Below are positions 33,063 to 45,159 of a stretch of 64,000 nt of DNA, piece after piece (within the stretch, counting starts at the first letter, position 1; each line of letters opens with the position of its first letter). Made by a program: the position numbers and the translations under genes. Under the pieces are notes generated by a model. That model searched no databases and was not told the origin of the DNA. It saw nothing but the letters and a program-made list of their open reading frames with translations. Source of the stretch: Echinometra lucunter (taxonomy: Eukaryota > Echinodermata > Echinoidea > Camarodonta > Echinometridae); NCBI GenBank assembly GCA_029962745.1, contig CM057151.1, positions 33,312,818 through 33,376,817 of the forward strand, written 5' to 3'.

Positions 33063-35890
33063 TTAGGGATGCCAACTTTATTATCACTGGCGTTCTACCG
33101 CAGGATACCGCATGGAATGCTGAAGGACGAATTTTATGCGCACTTGCCTCGAAATTCTCTCTTGGTGGCCTCGGGATAGAGCGTCTCAATTTTTTGTCCG
33201 ACATTTGGAGCATGAAATCGTCCTACTGCAGTAAGACGATTTATTGCGTCCCTCGCGTTCCTCCGCTGGGGAACTAGAAGCTATGGCATGCGCGCGCTCT
33301 CGGCAATACTAGAGCGGCGGCCTAGGCTAAAGTGCTGGGCAATGTGAATTCTAGCTTTCTCTCTTGGCTTGAGCTAGGCCCGGTCTCAACTTTATTTGAA
33401 ATACCATTTTCAACATTTTATTCAAGAATACATTCACATTATTTATTATGTTTACCGTATGTTTCTTCCTACAAGATTTATTAATAAAAAGAACTAGTTG
33501 TCTTACCTTCTTTGCTTTGATCACTCAGATATCCTCGTCCTCATTATTTTGAATTGCTTCATTATAATATTGTCATCATGCTTTTATAGTAATAAATTGA
33601 TCCATGCACCATATGTCACGAAGGAAATCATGAAAATAAAGTCTTCTCATTTCGTCATCATAGCATTTTTGCAATCATACCATTCCTATTTTCTTCGTTT
33701 ATTTTCATCGCTGCTCATGCATGCACGATCAACCTCGAGCAAATTTTCTTAAATCATATCCGAGCTCGTGAAGCTCTCACCCTGTGTTTTGCATTCATTT
33801 TTCAAAATACTTCTTGCTTCATGTTTATTGTAGTTTCATTCGGGAATTCATGACTCGTAGCTATCACCATGTCATTATCTTGCTGTCATTACAATAACTC
33901 ATTCGAGACACTGCATCTACATATGTTGAAGACGTGAAAGTCCATTCTGAAAATAATTTTGTTTGATAGGAGTGGGAAAATGAGAGTCCACTACCCCCTC
34001 CCCGGGATTAAAAATGGTTGTTTCCAAAATTGCCCTGTATGCCTCTTTTCTTCCTTCACGGGAATTGTACCATCAAACACCATCCCGCCGAAATTTCCAG
34101 ACTGATTTCTTCAGATTCTTACATTGATACCCACGGTCTCCACGTGGTTCAGAAGCAATAAATTATCAAATATTTAAAAGACAACTATATAATTATATTG
34201 TCATAATCATATACAAATTGTTCTATCTACGTTGCACATTTTTCAATTTCTCTACATGACATTACTTTAAATTTACTCTTCTAATGTATAAATTTCATTC
34301 CGCTAAATTCCCACCAACCTGTCAAACATGTTTTGTACCAACTCGGTCATTCATAATTACCCTATACCCGAATTTCATCAAAATAACATGTAATGTACAT
34401 TTAGAAAATCCAAAAGCACTTCTTGCCTATCGATCTATTCGACAATGGCCCAGAACTCTGACATTCTCTCTCTCGATCGATATTCGAATGTGCCCAACGA
34501 AAATTACCTTCAAGAAACAAATAAAGACAAATGCCCTTCTCTGCTGTTTTCAAGCGGGCTGCGACCAGAGTATGTAGTAAAAGCCTCTCTGCATTCGCAA
34601 CCCCATAATTCTGCTTCCAATCCCATATTTTATGTTATTGTTGTTAATTGCGCGTACGAATTACGGAGGTCTTGTAACAATTTCACCCCATTTTCATTTT
34701 AATCGACAGGAATGGTTGAATATGTGCAGTTTTATTTCTTATTCATGGCCCTCTCAGGCCCTTTCTCCTCTTCATGATCCTCCCTCTGAAGCTCTCCGCC
34801 TATCTGCAGTCTATAAAAATATTGTTTTAAATTTTGGCTGTGATTTTTCTTGGTCTATTCGTACAAGTTCCATTAGGCCCTGATCATGATTAGTTTGGAT
34901 ATCTGTATTTTCTAACGTCTCCGTCAAGCTTTTGGAGCTTGCGACGGACGACGACCCATTCATAGGCCTATAACTTATAAGATTTATGATGATGATAAAT
35001 TAATGATCAATATGAATATGATCATAATAAATTATGACGATGTAAAATCAATCAAATTTGGGCATTTATAGTGCAGATAATGAATGTGCACCACGACTGC
35101 ACGGTAATGTCAAATTAATGTTAGGCCTACAATAAATAATCAACAAGGGAGGAAAACAGAATCGTTTTGGGGCCTGCGTTCTATACGATAGTAATGGCTA
35201 CAATTATCTTTCATTGGTTACCCTATCTCTCAGATGTAAATTTGTTGTGTGAGAAATAAAACCAATTTATTTGGGGATTTCTATTAAATTGGTCCTCTGT
35301 GATCGTATTGAATTGGATATACAGTGCATTCGGAGTAAACCAGGAATCCTGACGTAAATTGGTACACATTATTTATGAAACAAATCTCTCCCTCGCCCCT
35401 TGTTTTTTGTTTTATCTTCGGGTAATTTCCGAATTCCAATCGGTTCATCCTGATCCTAAAGAATGAGTTGATACATGCTTGCTAACATTAAGAATTAAAC
35501 CGTGTTCTAGCCCATCGACCTGCTTGCCTTCCGTATAATGACATCAATATATATGAATGGACGTCGCGTGCCCAACATAAAACCCGTTGATATATATTGT
35601 AAAATCTGCAACATTAAATTTCCTGTAGGGCGGCTAGGGCCTACATGTGCATTTATTTTCAAATACACGTGACACGCAGTAAAAATCCGAATAAATAGGC
35701 TAAAAGTACCCCCATTGTTTTTATTATTGTTGTTTATACATTGTGGTTTTGGGAACAGGTCCCAGTCAGTCCGCAGGTCCACAAAAAGTGGCTTCTTTCA
35801 CGTAACTGGTATGCATGAACAGAACAGGCTCTGCATATTTAATGAGTTAGAACCTGTCAGAACACCACTTTCATTATGGCCCTTGCTGCT
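33063..35890. other. Unassigned, lower-repeat stretch
   Basis: No transposon motif or confident exon is visible across 2.8 kb. The part at 33063-33330 is locally CpG-rich. Open frames of 84-97 codons (33498, 34284, 34445, 34632) show no family motif. This is among the least repetitive sequence in the window and could be intronic or intergenic. Confidence 0.35.
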
Positions 35891-36019
35891 CTAATACTTA
35901 ATCAAATTCGATGTTTTTGGTACCTACATGTATGTAAAGATGAATAATCAATCTTTTATGCCATATGTTTGAATTTAATGAAAAATTTGGAAGAAGAGGT
36001 GAAATTGCTGATCTAAAAA

Positions 36020-36570
36020 CGATACAAAAATTATTTTTTCCCCTGCCAAAAGTTGTCATTTTGTAAGGCTTTTTATACTTGAGCCCAAATAATTTTTGCA
36101 TGACCACAAAGCTGAATATCTATGCTTTATGAAAATACTAATTTTAACACATGATGCAATTTAATCGGGTCAAGAGCACACTTTACACAGACCAAGTGCA
36201 ATTACCAGCCCAAAACCATAAATACTGCTCTGTGATTGGTCCATTCAGACCACACACTCATCCTGGAATCCTAATGGTCACCTGCTGAGTCACTGAAGGT
36301 CACACTCTCCATGTGGCAATCTGTTCAAAACAACCGCGCTGGCATGATTCTGACCTTATTCAGCCAATCAGAACACTGGATTTCATGCTGATCTAAAAAT
36401 CAAGAAATCTTGTCCTGAACTTCGTTGGGAAAAGTGTGCTCTTGACCCGATTAAAAGGTGCCCCACATTAAGAATGGTATTTTGAGAAAATACAGACTTT
36501 CAGCTTTATTTTGATGTAAATATTATTTGGGCTCAAAATAAAAAGTTTTGCACAGTCTGTAAGAGAAGTG
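36020..36570. repeat. Outer imperfect inverted repeat around the TTAA MITE
   Basis: Left GAGCCCAAATAAT (about 36081) plus AAAGCTGAATATCT is mirrored on the right by CAGCTTTATTTTGATG and ATTATTTGGGCTC (about 36524-36536). Arms are about 90-100 bp and imperfect. The TTAA MITE occupies the loop. Confidence 0.62.
36165..36450. mobile_element. TTAA-flanked MITE with perfect TIRs (286 bp)
   Basis: TCGGGTCAAGAGCACACTTT at 36165-36184 and its exact reverse complement at 36431-36450 are each bordered by TTAA (36161-36164 and 36451-36454). A TTAA duplication is typical of piggyBac-type elements, so this is assigned as piggyBac-like by target site only. No transposase. Confidence 0.85.
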
Positions 36571-37990
36571 AGAGGAAGAGAATTGTGTTTTGAAGCATCT
36601 TTTTTCACCCTCATTTAAACATATTTCCCCAAATATGTTATCAAAATGAATGCAAAAATGTTAAAGTGTGATATTTACTCTTTTCAATGGTGTATCAACC
36701 AATGATTTCACTTGATGATAAAGCAGTTAAATTCTTCCAGAAAGAAAGTCTCATAATTCATGAGATTTGATAGGATGGAAGATTTGGCCACGAGAGCATT
36801 TACGTGAATCCTGCTCATTTGCTCATTAGCATACAGACCTGCCAACTGGCTGGTCCCCAGAGATTATTGCGCGCACGAGCGTAGAGCGTAGACACCGTGG
36901 GATGTTATCAATGGGGGGTGAGGGGACAGCGCAGGTTGTCTGCACGTGTATTTTTACGGGCGGATGCATTGATGTGATTTGGATTATTTGCTTTATATTG
37001 GTTTCAAGTTTGATTTTTTTAAAAGACTATTTCTGTACATCATTAACATTGTATAATTTTACACAATTCAGCTTCAGGCTGCGACGTGCAAACCTTAATA
37101 AAACCTTTTTCAAATCAATCCAGGGAATCGTTCTGATGATTCCTTTCTCCGATATGGAGGGGGCATTATTTCATTCTCTTTTTGTTTTCCTTCATTGTAT
37201 TTTCAGTTGACCCTTTCCTTCACTCTTATTGCATCAGTAAGGAAATAGAAGTTTTTTTTTTTTTTAAAGATTCTCGCGAGAGAGAGTAAAAAATCATTAG
37301 GCTTATAACGTTTGGAAATGAATGATCACCCGGTATTCTCTATTCAATCTTCACTCAAAGAAAAAAAAAATCATTAAGGTCCTTTTCGGTCAAAAGTAAT
37401 TTTTATGTCATACGAATTCAAATGAGTGGCATACTTAGAAAGCCCCTTTTTATCCCATAGAGTCTTCTTTTTATTTTATTTTCCCACATGTATATGTGTT
37501 AGCAAAAGGCCTACTCTTACAGAAACTTAGTCTGTCATATACTTTAGGACTTACTTGCTTTATAATGACTTCATTCCTGCTGTCGATCCGATGATCAGCT
37601 TGCAGCCTTACACTCCACCTTTTTCTCTCAATAAATACTTACCTATCACTATACATGGCATAGAAAATGAATAAATAAACATTCTTGATACTCAGCTACA
37701 TTCTCTCACACTCGCTCTTTGCATGCTTTGGGATGCAGATGATCAGACATACGTTATGAAAACTCCACATGGCCATTTCACCCTCACCCCCCTCCTCCAA
37801 TTGACTCCAAACAAATACAGATCCTTTTATAAGCAGCACCACCATTATTTCATCACTATCTACATGTACATGTACATGCCCCTGATTTTTCAAGTGATAA
37901 AAGAGAGAAAAAAAAGGAGAAAAGGAAGAACAGAGGAGAGGAAGGAAGAAAAAGGTGGGAAAGGAGAGGCTTGGGGCTTGCAACTATAAA
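36571..37990. other. Unassigned AT-rich stretch
   Basis: No gene or element is recognised. It contains poly(T) at about 37250 and purine-rich sequence at 37905-37975. Confidence 0.35.
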
Positions 37991-38029
37991 TACCCCTATT
38001 ACCATCTCACCCCCACCCCCATCAAAATA

Positions 38030-39770
38030 TCCTTTGATTGCTTGAAGTTCTACTCAAAATCATTTAGATAGGTAACAATAGTGGACATGAGAATTCGATC
38101 AGTGGTGCGAGAATGAAATTATTATGAATTATAAACAAAGAATACCAGAGATCTCGTGATTGCAAAATTTGACTTCGTATGATCGTACCGGGATACATTT
38201 GGAAACTACAAATTCAAGAAGTCCAAACTTTGAGCGTGCCAGGTAAATGATTTATTAAAAATGATGATCTATTTTTAATATTTCTCTTTCTCCACTACCC
38301 CTATTGAGCATGAATATTAATTTTTTTTATTAAATATGATGATCTATTTTTAATACATCGCGAACACAATTAAACATGTGGTATGAGAGATCGAGGGCTG
38401 GATAATAAATTGATCCCTTTTTCCATAAATTTATTCCCTTTTTATATTTCTTTTTCCTTTCTCCTCTTACTCGTCTCTTTCTCCTCGCCCATGAGAACAT
38501 TCTCTTTCTCCACTGCCCCTATTGAGCATATTGATCAATTTCCAGAAAATCACACACGAAACAAAATGTGTCCTCTATTCCCTTTTATATTCTTGCATTC
38601 TTCTCTCTCTTCTTCTTCACAACAAATTTAGTATAAAGGTAGTCAACTCCTTTATATATCTGGCGGTAAGGCCATAAATTTCCTGCTATATCCAGGAATA
38701 AAAAAAAAAAAGAACTCATATTAATATTGAGCTCACACACCCCTTTAATTTCCTCTTTCGTAGACCAGTACCATCAATATAAATCATGACCAGAACAGTG
38801 TTGAAAGATTTGCAGCACTTGTAAATTACGCAATTGCCACGAGTTGAACTCCAGAAGGAGAGAGAGAGAGAGAGAGAGAGAAAGCCAGACCCACTGGCCC
38901 CCAGCAGTAAACAAAAATGAGGTCATTGCAGGCCATGCTTGCAGCTCAGGTGTCGGGGTCACAATGAAACCTCTTGTTTAGCCTCTCTCTTCTATGCATA
39001 CATGTGCGCATTTTATTCATGATCGGTATGCATGTGAAGGGGGATATAAATTCCAACTTTCCGAGTGATGGTTGATTTTTCAAATGTACTGCAATATCTG
39101 GGGCATTATTGGAATTAAATAAGGAATATATTCAATGCATTTTCGACAGAAAACTAGGAATTACAGTGGCACAAACAGGTACTTCGTCTGTTATGTAATT
39201 TTTCAAATATTTTGTAGTTGACTGAGATACAAAGTCAACCGTGTTTATCATTACGATAAACGTATCCCTTATTATTCAAATGCCAGACACTTTGAAAATT
39301 GTGTTTATTGAGATTTGATATGATCAGTCTATTTTGTTCTCGGAACATGAGTCACACGACATGGAGTATGATGCAAAACTTTGAGCGTGCCAGGTAAATA
39401 TTTTACTAGAAATAACGATCCATTTTTCAAACAAAACAAAACAACTCCACATGGATATTCCTCCCCCCCCCCCCCCCCCCCCCCCCCCCCCGCTGTCAAA
39501 CGACCTCACGACCTCATCATTGATCCGCGCAAGTATTTTTTCATCCTTCATGTTGTTGTTTTCTAATGTCATGATAAACATGTCCTGTTTTAATGCAAGA
39601 AACTTTGAAAATTGTGTTGACTGGGATTTATTTTCGGAACATAATTAAAATGACATGGAGTATGATGGAGTGAGCAGAGTTTAGTGGATGCTCAGATCCA
39701 ACGCTTGTCATTGATTTCTTGAAGTTCTACCGAAAATCATTTAGATAGAAGGGGTGCGATAATGAATGAC
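38030..39770. repeat. Region of diverged local duplications
   Basis: Several blocks recur in the same orientation. CTTTGAGCGTGCCAGGTAAAT occurs near 38228 and 39380. CTTGAAGTTCTAC plus AAAATCATTTAGATAG occurs near 38041 and 39719. TTTGAAAATTGTGTT with CGGAACAT and GACATGGAGTATGATG occurs near 39292-39372 and 39604-39667. TCTATTTTTAATA occurs at 38269 and 38343. These look like old, degraded local duplications. The (GA)n tract at 38860-38882 and a C29 run at 39463-39491 lie within. Confidence 0.68.
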
Positions 39771-40339
39771 CGACTGGGAACGCCATTTCTCGTCTCAATC
39801 TCCACACTATGGACACAACCTCCTTTGTCAGGCATAGTCTTGAGCACTCTACCCAACTGCCACGAATTCCATGGTACATTCTCATTGACTACCACAGGGC
39901 TCCACACTAACATTTTTTTTCTGGGGGTCCGGCCGGGCGTCCAGATTTCAATATTTTGAAACTTTGTGCGCCCGGAGTGAAGTTTTGAGCACCCGGAAGA
40001 AACTTCCATTACAAGAAAAATGTGCACTAAAATTCAACCACACCAAGAATGACCAAACAATCACCAAAAAATTGAGCACATACAATCAACCTCACATTTA
40101 CTGAGTCAACAATAAGTCCTGATTTTCATTGTATAATTCCTATTGAAAAAATGTGTGGCTTCGTCAAGAATATACTTAATTTTGTCATGTAAGTCGAACG
40201 TATACTAGTACACTCTTTAATGGACAGAAAGCATAACCTCATCTGTTGAATTTGCTATTGAAAGCTTTACATGCTGTGATAAAAAAATGACCATCTGTAG
40301 CTCTCAGTCTTCACTTTTGGAAGTCTAACTATCCTCCGG

Positions 40340-40690
40340 CAGTATGCCAGAGGATACTTTGGATTCAGCAGTGTTCCGCCACCGCCGCTGCGGCATCATA
40401 TTCTTTCATACACGATACTGGCCATGTTTCTCAACAGATTTTGTTCAAATTTGGTACAGAGGTGTATCATGTAAAAATCTAGCCGCCTATAACTTTTGGT
40501 TGTAGCGCTCTCACTTGTTCTGTCTTTATACACAAAAAGGTTGATTTTGGAGGATCTGCTTGTGTGCGCTCTACTGGCCATATTTCTTGACGGATTTTGT
40601 CAAGTTTGGTACAGAGGTCTGTCATAATCAAATCAGGACCCCAATAACTTTTGGTGATGCTGCCCCCTATGTTCCGCCTTTTACAGGGTC
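40340..40690 (+). repeat. Two-unit minisatellite with a terminal stem-loop
   Basis: TGGCCATxTTTCTxxACxGATTTTGT and TTTGGTACAGAGGTxTxTCAT repeat at about 40419 and 40567. To the left, ATCCTCCGGCAGTATGCCAGAGGAT (40332-40356) forms a stem-loop. The architecture (stem-loop, then tandem units ending in TAACTTTTGG) resembles the Helentron-like element at 56.7 kb. Confidence 0.6.
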
Positions 40691-41059
40691 AAAATCTGAG
40701 CTGAAATTTTTGCGGTTTTATTTTTCCGAATTTCGGGAATCACTCATCGCGAATTTAACAACAAGCGAAAACATCTATAAATCAAGTAATCAGGGGTTTT
40801 ATGACGGCTTTTTTTGTTTATCCCAAGCTCAAGTGTAATTGTATTGGCAAAAAAAAAATTAAAAAAACTAATCCTCCAAATCTGCCGATATGGCTCTTTC
40901 ATGTACAAATAAGTTTACTGCAAGTCCCGTCTTGCTACTGCTCTTGCGCTCATGAAATCAACGACTCGCGAAAATGTCTGTGAGCCTGTGATTCATGCAA
41001 ATATTTGTACGCGAAAATATTGGCTTATACAGTACAGCCACCATGTTATAGTTTTTGTG

Positions 41060-42680
41060 TGGGCTGTACTATTGCACATGAAACTTGAATAACTTTCCAA
41101 CCATTTGCCCGTTTGTAACCAAATGCGGATGGTAGATGCTCTTTAGACCAATTCCACAACGTGAGAGGGCAGCAGACTGGTCACCATGCTGCGGTGTGTT
41201 ACCCAACTTTTACAGTACACAGTCAGTGGCATGTTATGTATTTTAGTGTGATTTTCTCTATTTTGGACCAACATATGCAGATTTCTTTCAATGTTTGCAA
41301 TGAGGAATAATCAGGGAAGGTCAGGTCGCAGCTATGCAGTGTTCAGATGCCACAGCAATTGGAGAAAGCTTAAAAATTGGAAGCAAACAGTGCGAAATTC
41401 ACTCACCTTTGACTCATGAAGCCTGTTTGTGTGAGAAGCCGTACTTCCTACACAGGTTTTCTGGCTTTTTTCTGACAAAACTAACGAGAAAAAGTAACGA
41501 AAGTACCAAAATACATCATATCTTTTTCTGTCAGATATGGTCATTGTCTTACGTCATCTACCCATGTATCCATGCTTTATTTTATTGATCTAGAATAAAG
41601 TTAATGAAATAATATCTGGGCATATCTCATACCTTTCATGGATTTTGTACACAGCCGATAGAGGGCCAAATACATAAACTGGAGATGGAATTGGTCTATA
41701 GGGACCTCAATGATTTTGGTGTGTCAAAGGTCAAATTTTAAATTTTCCTGCAAGTTTGTACTGTTGTAAGTAACTTTTGAACTGCTAGCCCATTTGTTAC
41801 CAAACTTGGATGGTAGATGGATGCCTTACTGGGACCTCAATAATATTTGGCGGCCCAAAGATCACATATGCTGGTCAAAGGTCAACTGAGGTCAAATGTT
41901 AAAAGCAAGTTTCTACTGGAGTTAGTAACTTTTAATTTAAACCGTAAGCCCATTTGAACCATTACTTTGATAGTAGATGCCTTACAGGGACCTCAATGTT
42001 ATTTGGGGGTCAAAGGTCATGTATGTAGGTCAAAGGTCAAATGTGCTTAAAATGATTAATTTGCTTCTTCCTGTCATTTCTGGCCGATTCTGATTCTGAT
42101 TCTGATTGTTCTGAAAGATGAAGCTAGGTGAGGGCTTGTGAACCAAAATGCACATATTTATACAAGTGTCTACTGGAGTTGATAACTTTTCAACGGACCA
42201 CTGATAACCTAACTTGGATGGTAGATGCTTCACAGGAACCTCAATGTTATTTGTGGTCAAAGGTCATGTATGTAGGTAAAAAGGGCAAATATCCTCATTT
42301 TAAAAAATTTTCTTATTCATTTCTTTGGCCAATTTTGATTCTAGGATTGCTCTGACTGATAAACCTAGGTGAGGTCTTAGGGTCAAAGTTCACATGTGCA
42401 GGTCAAAGGACAAATGAAGTCAAATGTTGAAATTTACCTGCAAGTTTCTACTGGAGTTGGTTACTTTTAAACCCTTAGCCCAATTGTAACCTGACTTGGA
42501 TGGTGTATGCCTTACAGGGACCTCGATGTTATTTGGGGGTCATAGGTCGCATATGTAGTTCAAAGGTCAAATGTGCTCAAAACAATTAATTTGCTTCTTC
42601 TCTGCCATTTCTTGGCCAATTTTAATCCAGATTGCTTTTACTGACAAAGCTAGGGGAGGGGTTGACAACTTACTTGGAAA
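41060..42680 (+). repeat. Minisatellite array D with AGGTCA-type half-sites
   Basis: Diverged tandem units, each with 'AACTTTTxAA..AGCCCATTTG', 'ACTTGGATGGTAGATGC', 'CAGGGACCTCAATGTTATTTG' and 'GGTCAAAGGTCA'. Unit landmarks lie near 41127, 41810, 41968, 42217 and 42499. The first unit is split by a MITE (41147-41696). GGTCAAAGGTCA or close variants occur near 41727, 41875, 42008, 42031, 42256 and 42400. No coding. Confidence 0.82.
41147..41696. mobile_element. TA-flanked MITE, copy 2 (550 bp), inverted to copy 1
   Basis: GACCAATTCCAC at 41147 and GGAATTGGTC ending at 41696 are bordered by TA (41145-41146 and 41697-41698). Reverse-complemented, its interior matches copy 1 at 7840-8624, for example ACTCATGAAGCCTGTTTGTGTG against the inverse at 8330. 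It interrupts a unit of array D between GGTAGATGCTCT and GGGACCTCAATG, which are contiguous in other units (with a short CA/TA spacer). Confidence 0.85.
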
Positions 42681-42688
42681 TCATGAAA

Positions 42689-42867
42689 TACAGTCAACTC
42701 TGCATAAGTCGAAGTCGCATAAGTCAAATAATCGCCTAAGTCGAAGGTCTGTACTGGGTCCCATTCCTTTATTTTCTATTGTTTGGACCCCTCATTAGTC
42801 GAATTTTCTCTAAGTTGAAGCATTTTCTTCAGTCCCAAGAAATTCGACTTAGGCAGAGTTGACTGTA
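42689..42867. mobile_element. TA-flanked pogo/Tigger-like MITE (about 175 bp)
   Basis: CAGTCAACTCTGCATAAGTC at 42691 and its near-complement GACTTAGGCAGAGTTGACTG ending at 42865 are bordered by TA. The interior contains further GTCGAA motifs. The CAGTCAACTC-type end resembles pogo/Tigger elements. Superfamily by end sequence only. Confidence 0.82.
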
Positions 42868-42940
42868 TGCAAATTTCTGCAAAATCACCAAAATGCTGAT
42901 AGGCCTGGGGGGGGGGGGGGTCAGAGGAGGGGGTAGTATT

Positions 42941-43184
42941 TCATGGAATAACCCTTTTTTTATGGGAGGTTATATTGTACAGTAGAGATTTCACAATGAG
43001 CTGGGGGATACACTTCCGTTGCGCGGCAATGGAGATCACGATACTTCTAGTTCTACCAGATCTGTTTACGGTCACCTCATCATGAAGCGGGTGTGATCCA
43101 TCTTTCATTATGATATCAAGCCTAGACAAAAGCTGATTGCACAAGGTCTTCTTACTGCTGCATGGGTATTCCAATCATTTTACT
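42941..43184 (-). pseudogene. LINE C-terminal fragment
   Basis: The minus-strand frame reads DGSHPLHDEVTVNRSGR followed by RSIVISIAAQRKCIPQLI. That matches the 'HPLH....RSGR ... P.lI..LN' end found in many LINE ORF2 proteins. It is probably the downstream continuation of the YADD-bearing fragment at 43524-43838, separated by inserted sequence. Confidence 0.6.
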
Positions 43185-43522
43185 GGCTTATGATACAATC
43201 CCTGTCAGTTTAGACTTCTTTTTTCCTTTAAACCACTGAACCATGCTACTGAAGAGAAACATATGACAGACTGTACAACACTTTGATAAAAGTTAGCAAG
43301 GGTTTGACTCCTCACATTAAATGGCCCGAGTTTCCTAAGGAAATACAATCGCTGGTTTCCTATTGACTGAATATAATTTTTTTTCTTTCTTTTCTTTGTT
43401 GTGATGTGGTTAAATATTCTTTGTTATATCTGTACTTTTTTTCTTTTTTTTTAAGCACCTTGAGCATATTAATCAAAATGGAAAAGACGCTATAGAAATC
43501 CTATGAAATATTGTTATCATTA
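43185..43522 (+). mobile_element. CR1/L2-type LINE 3' tail inserted in another LINE
   Basis: The plus-strand end (about 43455-43522) reads AAGCACCTTGAGCATATTAA, then GAAAAGACGCTATAGAAATC and a TTATCATTA end. This is the conserved 3' tail pattern of CR1/L2-like LINEs ('GCACTTTGAG...GCGCTATA.AAAT...'). It lies between two parts of a minus-strand LINE. Coding sequence upstream is too decayed to assign. Confidence 0.6.
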
Positions 43523-43523
43523 A

Positions 43524-43838
43524 TCACTGGTTTACTTTTGACTGAATTTTCTTAGTATTTTCGTCCCAGCTCAGATTGTCATCTACAGTTGTTCCAAGGT
43601 ATTTATACTCTGACACCTGTTCTATTGCATCTCCGCCAATGGCAGTCCTCTCATGTTCCCCTTTTCCAGTTTTATGGAAGTTTAAAACTATCTTTTTAGT
43701 TTTCTGGGTGTTCGGAATCAGTGATGTCAGTTGACACCACTCTACAAACTCATCAACACACTTCCATTAGGCTGTTTCTTCATTGATACTTATTAGTCCT
43801 AATATACATGTGTCATCAGCATATTTCATGATATGGCA
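43524..43838 (-). pseudogene. LINE reverse transcriptase fragment with YADD motif
   Basis: Read on the minus strand, the segment begins IMKYADDTCILGL and continues through an in-frame stop to CVDEFVEWCQLTSLIPNTQK, KKIVLNFHKTG and YKYLGTTVDDNLSWDENTKK, ending at a stop. These are RT motif 5 (catalytic YADD), motif 6 and motif 7. It is one stop codon away from being continuous, but is cut at both ends. Confidence 0.85.
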
Positions 43839-43839
43839 A

Positions 43840-45150
43840 GATGGGCTTACCCTACTGGGCATGTCAATGTAAAAATGTCAGAGGAAAAAATATCAGAGGT
43901 CAAAATGTCAGAGGAAAAAAATACCTGCCAGATATATGTCCCAATCTATGACAAAATTACATTTTCATTAAAAAAGCCGGTTTCTTTGCTTGCTGGCGTA
44001 TTCAGAAATTGCGCTCTGGGATATGGCATATTCAGCCACCTCAAAATTTTGGTTCATTGCGCCCCTGTAAAGTAGGAAACATTGGGAAACTGTTTTTAAC
44101 CACTCAGCGACACGAACCTCTGCAAAGCGCGCACTTAGAATGTAATTGTGCAGTAACCCTTTGAATGTAGCATGGGCGGCTGTTTCCTAAGCATGTTTTG
44201 TTTAATTATCACACACATTAAACTACGGAAGCATTAAAGTGCCATTCTACTTGACAACATCATGAGGTATCCTCATTGGGGCGTCGACATTTGCCCCTGC
44301 AACATTTGCTTCACAGTCCTTATCTCAGAAGGTCAAAGGTTGAGGTCAAGGTCATGATTTGTTTTATTTTGTTCAGGACAATGTGAAGATTAGGGTTAGG
44401 GTTAGGCTTGGGATTAGGTTTAGGATTAACATTGCAAAGTTAGACCAGAGCAATTGTCACATCCATTTCATCTTGTCAAGTCAACTTAATATCCATATCA
44501 TGTCCACAAGATATTGAATTTACAATGTCAACTTTATCAACTTTTATTAGTCGACATGACAAAATAGATTATCATACAAAGTTGACTTCTCAAAAAGTTC
44601 ATGTCATTGTCGTTGACGACAGGCAAGATTCATCTTGTCAAGTTGACTTAAAGGGTCACTAAGTTAGAATTGCATGTTGACTTAAGTGATCTGTAATAAT
44701 GTATATACCACAAATTTTTGGACCATTTAAGGTACTTTGGTGTCATTATTTTCAAATATCATTTATATTATTCTTGTTCTACCTGCTGAGCTCCACCCAC
44801 AAAAAAGCCCTCCAAAGCTAATTGCCTCTTCTGACATCATCAGTCAATCATCAGTCAGCACGATGAACATGACATAGGAAGGTCCTTTCCCATCAACTGA
44901 CCACCTCTTCACAATAGCATTGCATATTATAATGCAAGTTTTTATACAATGCTAATTTACATAATTCGGTTGTATTTTAAGCAGTTGCTATTTCAGAAAT
45001 GCGAAGCAACACCATGAAAATAAGTCTTGTAATGGGCTATGATATAGTGTAGTTACTAGCAACAAGGACCCATGGAAAATTCCACAGGTGCTTGCCATTT
45101 GTGAAAGATGTACATTTATTTGTTTAGAATGTATCACTAATAATTAATGA
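43840..45150. other. Unassigned stretch
   Basis: It contains two copies of CATCTTGTCAAGTxxACTTAA (about 44471 and 44632) and a short TTAGGGTTAGGGTTAGG run (44392-44408). No coding region was found. Confidence 0.4.
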
Positions 45151-45159
45151 GCATACAAA

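Noticed and set aside
34284..34883. Cluster of three plus-strand frames as exons
   Set aside because: Overlapping phases, no family motif, no consistent splice sites.
44392..44425. Telomere-like TTAGGG repeats
   Set aside because: Only about three units, within ordinary sequence and quickly degenerating. Too short for an interstitial telomere claim.
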